Assembly: GCA_043820045.1 (NCBI GenBank)
Contig: JBDREF010000372.1
Coordinates: forward strand, 1-12,002
Length of the DNA stretch: 12,002 nt
Origin: JBDREF01 sp043820045
GTDB taxonomy: Bacteria > Planctomycetota > Phycisphaerae > Sedimentisphaerales > Anaerobacaceae
Direction of reading: 5' to 3'
Shown one piece after another: positions 6,610 to 12,002 of the stretch. Position numbers and translations under genes: made by a program. The first letter of the stretch is position 1. Each line of letters starts with the position of its first letter. Under the pieces are notes generated by a model. The model was not told where the DNA came from and made no database searches. It saw only the letters and a list, made by a program, of their open reading frames with translations.

Positions 6610-7083
6610 TCAGTGGCCGCCACCCGCCATCATCTCGACGGCATGCGGCAACACGTCCAGAATTATTTCCAACGACTCGGTCACACCTCTCGGGCTTCCC
6701 GGCAGATTGATTACGAGCGTCTTGCCGCAGATTCCCGCCGTGCCTCGCGAAAGAATGGCATTTCTGGTCTTCTGGAGACCTTCGGCCCTCATCATCTCGC
6801 CCAATCCGGGCACCATTCTTTGGCAAACGGACGCCGTGGCCTCCGGCGTGAGGTCACGAGGCCCGAGCCCCGTGCCACCGGTAGTCAACACCACGTCAAC
6901 ATCTTTGTCCGAGAAATGTCTCAACGCATCGGCTATTGCATCGAGATTGTCCGCGACGATTCTCCTCTCGCATATCTCGAACTTGTCTTCGGCCAGCATC
7001 TCTGCAATGGTCCGGCCGCTTATGTCTTCACGTTTTCCCTGCGAGCAACTGTCGCTGACCGTCAATATAGCCACCCTAATCAT
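6610..7083 (-). CDS. moaB: Molybdenum cofactor biosynthesis protein MoaB/Mog (molybdopterin adenylyltransferase)
   Basis: 157 residues, the normal size of the family. Family motifs are clear: VAILTVSDS at the start, TTGGTGLGPRDLTPEAT (residues 67-83), LSRGTAGI (111-118) and LPGSPRGV (127-134), which form the molybdopterin/nucleotide pocket. The family activates molybdopterin by adenylylation with ATP before MoeA inserts molybdate. The start is ATG 7083 with GAGG about 7 bases upstream; it overlaps the 3' end of the MOSC gene by 8 bases, which suggests coupled translation. MoaB and MogA cannot be separated with certainty by eye. Confidence 0.93.
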   Translation of the reverse strand: MIRVAILTVSDSCSQGKREDISGRTIAEMLAEDKFEICERRIVADNLDAIADALRHFSDKDVDVVLTTGGTGLGPRDLTPEATASVCQRMVPGLGEMMRAEGLQKTRNAILSRGTAGICGKTLVINLPGSPRGVTESLEIILDVLPHAVEMMAGGGH

Positions 7084-7525
7084 CGAGAACCTCTACAACA
7101 TCGCCGACACTGATCCGGCCGGCTACGGTTACCTTCGCAAATATGCCCTCCCGCGGCATGATGCAATCGCCCACCTGCTGGAATATCTCACAGCGGTCGT
7201 GGCACTCCTTGCCGAACTGCGTGATTTCAAGCTCGACGCCTCCACCGAGCCTGAGCCTGCTGCCGATTGAAAGCTTGGAAAGGTCGAGACCTTCGGTCGT
7301 GATATTCTCGGCGAAATTGCCCGGTGCGACCTTAGCGCCCTTGGCGACCATCTTCTCTATGGACTCAACGGCCAGCAGACTAACCTGTCTGTGCCACTGC
7401 CCCGCGTGAGCATCTCCGACGAGGCCGAAGTCGGCCTTCAGCTCGGCTTCGGACACATTGGTCTTCTGCGTGCCCTTTTCCGTCGAAACCGATATCGCTC
7501 TAATTGTGCCTTTTATAGTCGCCAC
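7076..7525 (-). CDS. MOSC domain protein (Moco-associated)
   Basis: 149 residues when started at GTG 7525, which gives the family's usual opening (IKGTIRAISVSTEKGTQK). A TTG at 7546 with GGAG close upstream is an alternative adding 7 residues. MOSC hallmarks: GLVGDAHAGQWHRQVSLL (residues 34-51), GNFAENITTEGLDL (69-82), the LSIGSRLRLG strand and GKECHDRC with the likely reactive Cys108. MOSC domains are the C-terminal module of Moco sulfurases; short stand-alone versions in Moco operons are thought to carry sulfur or cofactor, or to adapt it for particular enzymes. The gene overlaps moaC by 26 bases on one side and moaB by 8 on the other, so it is firmly part of the operon. Confidence 0.9.
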   Translation of the reverse strand: MATIKGTIRAISVSTEKGTQKTNVSEAELKADFGLVGDAHAGQWHRQVSLLAVESIEKMVAKGAKVAPGNFAENITTEGLDLSKLSIGSRLRLGGGVELEITQFGKECHDRCEIFQQVGDCIMPREGIFAKVTVAGRISVGDVVEVLDD

Positions 7526-7937
7526 TCTTTCCGCCCGTTTTCTCAATCAGCTCCACCGCGGCGATGGTCATCGCCTTGCCGGTGTACTTGAGCATATCAT
7601 AAATGGTAAGACACGCTGCGGCGACGCCTGTAAGGGCCTCCATCTCCACGCCCGTCTTGCCCGAGGACCTGACGGTCACCGTCACTGTAATCGACCTGTC
7701 CGCGTCATTGAGGACAAAATCAACATCGACGGCCTCAATCAGAATCGTGTGACACAGCGGGATTATCGCCGGCGTCGATTTTACCGCCTGCACGGCGGCT
7801 ATTCTCGCCGTAGCAAGCACATCGCCCTTGATGCACGTACCCTGCTCAACGACGCCAAATGCCTCTTCGCCGAGTACGATACGCCCGCGCGCCTTTGCAG
7901 TCCTTACCGTAATATCCTTGCCGCCTATATCAATCAT
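7500..7937 (-). CDS. moaC: Cyclic pyranopterin monophosphate synthase MoaC
   Basis: 145 residues from ATG 7937, which lies two bases after the moaE stop and gives the conserved opening MIDIGGKDITVRTA. A longer reading from 8006 would run back into moaE and is unlikely. Motifs: PLCHTI (60-65; usually PLCHPL or PLCHPI), GVEMEALTGV (96-105), TIYDMLK (111-117, with Asp114 and Lys117) and EKTGGKSGDY near the C-terminus. With MoaA it converts GTP to cyclic pyranopterin monophosphate; MoaC acts on the 3',8-cyclo intermediate made by MoaA. It overlaps the MOSC gene by 26 bases. Confidence 0.95.
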   Translation of the reverse strand: MIDIGGKDITVRTAKARGRIVLGEEAFGVVEQGTCIKGDVLATARIAAVQAVKSTPAIIPLCHTILIEAVDVDFVLNDADRSITVTVTVRSSGKTGVEMEALTGVAAACLTIYDMLKYTGKAMTIAAVELIEKTGGKSGDYKRHN

Positions 7938-7939
7938 AT

Positions 7940-8317
7940 TCACGCAAAAGTCTCTTTCTTGACGATCGTTGACATCTTCTTCAGTCTTTCGACTCCACAG
8001 CGGCAACCTTCAAATCCGTCCTGTCTGTGGGCGGCACTGACGGCGACCAAAGAAATAATATCTCCCACGTTCAATTTACCGATGCGCCTTGCTATCAGTA
8101 CGTCCTCCACTTTCCATTTGTCGCGAATGTCCCGACTTATCTCGCGCAACTCTCCAGCAACGTCGCCATCTGCGCAATATTCTATCGAGCTTGTAGTCTT
8201 GCCCTGCGTCTTCGGCCTTACCGCGGCAAAGTGAAGGACTATCGACCCGGAGCATTCTTTTGCAATCAACTCATAAACTTTGCTCGGATCTATGGGCTCG
8301 TTCGATACTATTTCCAT
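7940..8317 (-). CDS. moaE: Molybdopterin synthase catalytic (large) subunit MoaE
   Basis: 125 residues from ATG 8317, with GGAAGGTG about 8 bases upstream; a GTG at 8326 is a weaker alternative. Family marks: an A-A-V-R segment with a conserved Arg (the G-T-V-R region of MoaE), IEY, ARRIGKLNVGD, SAAHRQDGFEGCR and the C-terminal KKE (Lys120-Lys121; usually in a PIWKKE context, here STIVKKE). MoaE transfers sulfur from MoaD thiocarboxylate to cyclic pyranopterin monophosphate. No moaD is next to it, and the sequence departs somewhat from the common form, but the family is clear. The gap to moaC is 2 bases and to moaA 24 bases. Confidence 0.93.
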   Translation of the reverse strand: MEIVSNEPIDPSKVYELIAKECSGSIVLHFAAVRPKTQGKTTSSIEYCADGDVAGELREISRDIRDKWKVEDVLIARRIGKLNVGDIISLVAVSAAHRQDGFEGCRCGVERLKKMSTIVKKETFA

Positions 8318-8341
8318 CAAAAACACCTTCCGGGTTTATCT

Positions 8342-9295
8342 TCAGCCTCCGATACTTTTCATCGAGAACTCAGGCGCCGGAGAGTTCAATTTTGTATAGT
8401 CGCCTTTTTCGTGGAGTATCTTTTTCAGAAAATCCAACACCGCCTCGTCGCGGGCGCCGCTTCTTATGAGCTCCTTGACGTCGTAGTAACGGTCCGAATA
8501 GAGACACGGGCTGATTTTCCCATCGCTGGTCAAGCGAAGCCGGTTGCAGTCCTGGCAGAACATCGAAGAACGGCCGCTTATAAAGCCTATGATCCCGGCC
8601 GAATTTCCGAGCCTGAAATACAACGCAGGTCCGTCAATATCCCTGACCAGCGCCGGCGAGAGCGGACCGAACCGCTTTTCTATTACCCTGCGAACCTCGC
8701 TGTTGGGCACATAAGTGCTCGCAGGCCTGGTGTACTTACTGGTCGGGCAGTACTCAATGAACCTGACCTCCAGGGGCAAATCAGCGCTCATCTGCGCCAA
8801 CGCCGGAATCTGAGGCTCATTCACACCCGCCAGAATAACCGCATTTAACCTCACTGGCGTCAGACCGACTTCTATCGCCTTGTAAACGCCTTTGGTCACT
8901 TCCGGCAGCAAATCATGGCCGGTGATGCGTTTGTAGCTCTCCCGTTCCGACGAATCCATGCTTACATTGACCCGGTGCAGGCCAGCCTCTTTGAGCTTCG
9001 CAGCCGCCGGTTCGAGAAGGACGCCGTTAGTAGTAAGTGCCAGCTCTTCGATGCCGGCGATGCCGGCCAGCGACCGGACAAGCTCGACAATATTCTTTCT
9101 GACGAGCGGCTCGCCCCCGGTAAGCCGGACCTTCCTGATCCCGCAGCCGACGAAAAGTCTGACAATGCGATGTGTCTCCTCGAACGTCAATATCTCTTTG
9201 TGCTCGATGAAATCGCAGTCACCCAAAGGATTGCAATAGACACATTTCAAATTGCATCTGTCGGTAACGGAGATTCTCAAATAATTAACGCTCAT
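8342..9295 (-). CDS. moaA: GTP 3',8-cyclase MoaA (radical SAM)
   Basis: 317 residues. The N-terminal radical-SAM cluster motif is C-x3-C-x2-C (Cys14, 18, 21; DRCNLKCVYC), followed by LTGGEPLVR (58-66) and TTNG (88-91). The second, substrate-binding 4Fe-4S cluster is Cys247, Cys250 and Cys264 in FCQDCNRLRLTSDGKISPC. The protein ends in the Gly-Gly tail (316-317) that MoaA needs for activity, so it looks intact. It turns GTP into 3',8-cyclo-7,8-dihydro-GTP, the MoaC substrate; its oxygen-sensitive clusters fit an anaerobic lifestyle. The start is ATG 9295 with only a weak ribosome site. It is the first gene of the tight moaA-moaE-moaC-MOSC-moaB run. Confidence 0.96.
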   Translation of the reverse strand: MSVNYLRISVTDRCNLKCVYCNPLGDCDFIEHKEILTFEETHRIVRLFVGCGIRKVRLTGGEPLVRKNIVELVRSLAGIAGIEELALTTNGVLLEPAAAKLKEAGLHRVNVSMDSSERESYKRITGHDLLPEVTKGVYKAIEVGLTPVRLNAVILAGVNEPQIPALAQMSADLPLEVRFIEYCPTSKYTRPASTYVPNSEVRRVIEKRFGPLSPALVRDIDGPALYFRLGNSAGIIGFISGRSSMFCQDCNRLRLTSDGKISPCLYSDRYYDVKELIRSGARDEAVLDFLKKILHEKGDYTKLNSPAPEFSMKSIGG

Positions 9296-9334
9296 CGCAA
9301 GAACCCATATTGCACGTCGTACTCTGACTCTGTC

Positions 9335-9366
9335 ATCTCGAGCGAAACGTAGCGTAGTCGAGAGAT
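9335..9366. repeat. Imperfect inverted repeat in the moaA-moeA gap
   Basis: ATCTCGA (9335-9341) pairs with TCGAGAGAT (9358-9366), apart from a two-base bulge, around CGAAACGTAGCG. Its look (TCTCGAG...TAGTCGAGAGATC) is that of short mobile intergenic repeats seen in many bacterial genomes; this resemblance is from memory. It lies in the 165-base gap 9296-9460, which has no ORF. Confidence 0.5.
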
Positions 9367-9408
9367 CTGGCTGGCGAAAAGAACCGGCTGTTCGAACCCG
9401 GATTCCTC

Positions 9409-9424
9409 TCCCGGCGCGCCGGGA
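9409..9424. repeat. GC-rich palindrome copy 3 (moaA-moeA gap)
   Basis: Exact TCCCGGCGCGCCGGGA, 37 bases before the moeA stop codon on the plus-strand scale. In the direction of transcription it is just downstream of moeA, but no T-run follows, so it is not a clear terminator. Confidence 0.8.
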
Positions 9425-9460
9425 CTGCGCTCGGTCGGAATAACAAAGAAGAATCGCATG

Positions 9461-10642
9461 CTAAATCAATCTCACCTGAACAGTCGTTCCCTTCTCAATT
9501 TTGGCCACGCCGACATCGACGCTGATAAAGCCGTCGGCACAATTCAGCGAGTTGATGTGCGCCGAGCCGTGGTATTCGATCAGCTTCACCGTCCCCGCCC
9601 CGGTTATGACCACCGGAAACCATACTTTTCTTTCCGTATTCTTTCTTTTCACCGATTCATCCAGGGGCATCCGGACATCGTGATACTTATAATCATGGCC
9701 CATCAGTTTGTACAGAAAAGGTTTAATCAGAATTTCGAACTGCACAAACGTGGACATCGGATTGCCGGGCAGGCCAAAGCAATAGACCTTTTCAGATACA
9801 CCAAAAACCGAAGGTTTCCCCGGTTTTACCGCAATGCCTTCGAACAGCAGGTCAATATTGTTTTGCCTGAGCACACCCGGAACAAGGTCGAAGTCGCCGA
9901 CTGAAACGCCGCCGGAAACAATAACCACGTCATTATCCGCAATTGCCTCCTTGAGCATGTTGTCAATGCCATCTTCCGTATCCTCAGCGATGCCGTAGTC
10001 CGTCGCATTTGCCCCAACACTGCGGGCCTGGGCGGCGAGCTGCACACTGTTACTGTTTCTTATCTGAGAGGACTCCGGCTTTGATGCCGGACCGACCAGT
10101 TCACTACCGGTCGCAACGATCCCGACTTTCGGGATTCGCGAGACCATCGGTTTGGTACAACCCACCGACGCGAGAACCGCGATATGCTGCGGCCTCAACA
10201 GGGTGCCTTTGCACAGGACAACGTCACCGGCCTTGATGTCCTCCCCCTTCAGGCAGATATTGTCGGCGGTTTCTCTACCAACAAAACGCATCCCGGCGCG
10301 CCGGGACCGGAGTATTTCGATAAACTCTTTCATCACCACGCAGTCCGCACCTTCCGGCACCACGCCGCCGGTCATTATCTTCGCACATTGATTAGGCCCG
10401 ACCGATTTCGTCGGCGCATAACCGGCAGCTATGGTTTCGACGATCGTAAGCTCGTCGGCCAGATCCGCCCTTCGGCAGGCATAGCCGTCCATTGCGGATT
10501 TGTTGAACGGCGGCATATCCAGATCCGACTTGACGTCCTCGGCCAGCACTCGATTGGCCGCATCGGTTATATCGACTCGCTCGGTTCCGACGGGACGAGC
10601 AGAACTCAAAACAATATCAAGAGCTTTTTCAAACGATATCAC
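9461..10642 (-). CDS. moeA: Molybdopterin molybdenumtransferase MoeA
   Basis: 393 residues, close to the usual 390-410. Motifs in order: MPPFNKSAMDGYA (43-55), IMTGGVVPEGADCVVMKE (89-106), GEDIKAGDVVL (133-143), GIVATGSEL (174-182), IVSGGVSVGDFD (241-252), KPGKP (274-278) and GLPGNPMSTFV (290-300). MoeA inserts molybdate into adenylylated molybdopterin, releasing AMP and giving Moco. The start is GTG 10642 with AAGG about 5 bases upstream; it gives the conserved opening MISFEKALDIV. Residues 113-118 (SRRAGM) are encoded by a copy of the GC palindrome, in a region that looks about two residues longer than in E. coli MoeA. It is separated from moaA by a 165-base repeat-bearing gap and from the upstream glycosidase gene by 139 bases with no clear terminator. 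Confidence 0.96.
   Translation of the reverse strand: MISFEKALDIVLSSARPVGTERVDITDAANRVLAEDVKSDLDMPPFNKSAMDGYACRRADLADELTIVETIAAGYAPTKSVGPNQCAKIMTGGVVPEGADCVVMKEFIEILRSRRAGMRFVGRETADNICLKGEDIKAGDVVLCKGTLLRPQHIAVLASVGCTKPMVSRIPKVGIVATGSELVGPASKPESSQIRNSNSVQLAAQARSVGANATDYGIAEDTEDGIDNMLKEAIADNDVVIVSGGVSVGDFDLVPGVLRQNNIDLLFEGIAVKPGKPSVFGVSEKVYCFGLPGNPMSTFVQFEILIKPFLYKLMGHDYKYHDVRMPLDESVKRKNTERKVWFPVVITGAGTVKLIEYHGSAHINSLNCADGFISVDVGVAKIEKGTTVQVRLI
10291..10306. repeat. GC-rich palindrome copy 4 (inside moeA)
   Basis: Exact TCCCGGCGCGCCGGGA in the moeA coding sequence, read as Ser-Arg-Arg-Ala-Gly. The reading frame relative to the palindrome differs from that in the LuxR-type gene, so the DNA sequence rather than a peptide motif is what is shared. 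Confidence 0.8.
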
Positions 10643-10781
10643 GTTGCCTTTTCCAACAGTCTCTTCACCATATTAGAACTTCGTAATGTGATTTTTCTCC
10701 GGCCTCGGACAGATCAGATTAATTGACTTTTTCATTCAGGAGATTTGACCATATTGACAGCAGCTTAGCAAGCAAAATCCC

Positions 10782-12002
10782 CTACCCGCCGTCAACCTCC
10801 CATGAGAGAACCAACATAGAATGCGGAGCTACTACCACTCTTCCGCCGGTTGCGAACTCTCTCAAAACGTTTGTTTCCACCGTCACTTGCGGCCGGCCTG
10901 CTTCAAATTCGTTATTTGCAGTAATGCTGTCGGCACTAAGTGCCCAGGACGCAGCCTTACCGCCCGCCGCTTTGTCCGCGAACTTCACGACCACAGATTG
11001 GGGCTTCGACACGTCCAGGCTGATAAGAATCAACCCGCGCTTGCGGCCCTGCACGAAGCCGTAGCTCCAGATGACCGGAATATTCGAAATCGTCTCAACC
11101 TCTGTCTTCGAAGCGAAATATCCCTTCGCCTCAAACGTCGGCTCATTGTCCGAATGAATAGTCCGCACCAGATCTCCTCCGATGACTTTGTTGGCTAACA
11201 TACATGCCAGAAACGTGGGGCGATATCGTTCGTTTCCCTTCTTCATATTCAGGGCTGTTCCCCACAAACGCACTTCTCCGATACCGGCGGCTCGATAGCC
11301 ATACTGAATCAGCGAGAAAAGACACTGCGTGCGAAGCTTGTGCTCGCGCATCATCATCAGCATGTTGTTGGCAACGTTGATCCCTCCCCCTATCGAAGTG
11401 ACAATCTTGTTCCTCGGCTCAAGGGGCGCATCTCCGTGTGTCGTATGATGGTTGACCTCGTAAATCGAAAGCTCGATGCCGGCCTCGCCGGCAAGCTGAT
11501 AGTTTTGGAACATTTCACCCCGCGGCTCTCGCGACCGCCAGATCGGCTGAGCGAAAGCCCATCGGAAGAGTTGCTCATCGCTATTATTGAAAATCTCAAG
11601 ATCCTTTTTATCCAGACTCGAAACGAGGTACGGCGCTACCGAGAATCTGTCGGCGTTCGGAGCATTCTTGAGTATCCCCGCGTTCCGTCCCGACCAGGCC
11701 GCCTGACCCGCCGAGTGAAACAGGATTTTAGGCGTGTAGTATGGAGAGTTCTTGCCCGCCTCGATTAGATCCTTCCAATAGTCCGGCCCGTTGTACCCGC
11801 CGCACTGATACCACGCCGCATTATTCCACGCCTCGTTGCCGAATTCTATATGGATATGGTCGAAAACTTCCGTCCACGGCTTGATCTGGCCTAATTCAGC
11901 CCGTTTTCTGCCGTATCCGACGTCCGCCGGCGCACCTAAGTACTCCATGAATTTCACAAGCTCTTCCTTATGCAGCGTCCCCGGCAGACAATACCACGGC
12001 TC
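10782..12002 (-). CDS. Clan GH-A-like glycoside hydrolase, C-terminal part (N-terminus off the right edge)
   Basis: The frame is open from the right window edge for 406 codons to TAG at 10784-10782. The GTG at 11957 is internal, because sequence continues in frame before it (EPWYCLPGTLHKEEL, then VKFMEYLGAPADVGYG). HIEFGNEAWN, near residue 57 from the edge, has the Asn-Glu acid/base pair of clan GH-A TIM-barrel glycosidases (GH39/GH51 type), and Glu182 in IYEVNHH is a candidate nucleophile. The last 90 residues, with RGLILISLDVSKPQSVVVKF and a final VVAPHSMLVLSWEV, look like the beta-sandwich domain that follows the barrel in arabinofuranosidase-type enzymes. It probably acts on plant or algal polysaccharide; family and substrate cannot be fixed, and the signal peptide, if any, lies outside the window. 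Confidence 0.7.
   Translation of the reverse strand, partial: EPWYCLPGTLHKEELVKFMEYLGAPADVGYGRKRAELGQIKPWTEVFDHIHIEFGNEAWNNAAWYQCGGYNGPDYWKDLIEAGKNSPYYTPKILFHSAGQAAWSGRNAGILKNAPNADRFSVAPYLVSSLDKKDLEIFNNSDEQLFRWAFAQPIWRSREPRGEMFQNYQLAGEAGIELSIYEVNHHTTHGDAPLEPRNKIVTSIGGGINVANNMLMMMREHKLRTQCLFSLIQYGYRAAGIGEVRLWGTALNMKKGNERYRPTFLACMLANKVIGGDLVRTIHSDNEPTFEAKGYFASKTEVETISNIPVIWSYGFVQGRKRGLILISLDVSKPQSVVVKFADKAAGGKAASWALSADSITANNEFEAGRPQVTVETNVLREFATGGRVVVAPHSMLVLSWEVDGG

Noticed and set aside
7458..8848. Two long plus-strand frames (7458-8234 and 8027-8848)
   Set aside because: Both are antisense to moaC, moaE and moaA, whose motifs are unmistakable.
9409..9424. GC palindrome as the moeA terminator
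   Set aside because: No T-run follows on the transcribed strand, and the same sequence occurs inside two genes, where a terminator would be harmful.

Overview
The window looks like a stretch of chromosome from an anaerobic or facultative Gram-negative bacterium of moderate GC. My best guess is a planctomycete of the Phycisphaerae type, based on a Tat-exported TIM-barrel-like protein, a CheX-like/CBS protein, Cys-rich PAS and lipoprotein modules, and short AT-rich intergenic repeats. This is inference, since no rRNA or other marker gene is present. All genes are on the minus strand except one (3375-5135, plus).

Left part (1-5135), signalling. A membrane sensor histidine kinase runs off the left edge (1-2104, minus). 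Upstream of it lie a roughly 490-bp gene-free gap and a small stand-alone LuxR/FixJ-type HTH regulator (2598-2942, minus). Across a 432-bp divergent intergenic region, a plus-strand gene (3375-5135) encodes an unusual protein: an N-terminal CheC/CheX-like phosphatase domain, about 200 residues of charged low-complexity linker, and a C-terminal pair of CBS domains. The divergent region holds two near-identical copies of an AT-rich hairpin element, one next to each divergent gene, and a GC-rich palindrome.

Middle part (5159-6542). A Tat-signal protein with a probable TIM-barrel fold follows, then a small probable lipoprotein made of four C-x2-C-G-x7-C-C modules.

Right part (6610-10642), molybdenum cofactor (Moco) synthesis. 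In transcription order the genes are moeA, a 165-bp repeat-bearing gap, moaA, moaE, moaC, a MOSC-domain gene and moaB/mog, with overlaps or very short gaps from moaA onward. MoaA and MoaC make cyclic pyranopterin monophosphate, MoaE is the large subunit of molybdopterin synthase, and MoaB/Mog and MoeA adenylylate molybdopterin and insert molybdate. The MOSC protein probably handles Moco sulfur or cofactor delivery. No moaD, moeB or mobA is visible. The right edge (10782-12002) carries the C-terminal part of a clan GH-A-like glycoside hydrolase.

A perfect 16-bp palindrome, TCCCGGCGCGCCGGGA, occurs four times: twice between genes and twice inside coding sequence (the LuxR gene and moeA), where it is read in different frames. 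Together with the AT-rich hairpin pair and the CheX-like/CBS fusion, it is the least explained structure here.
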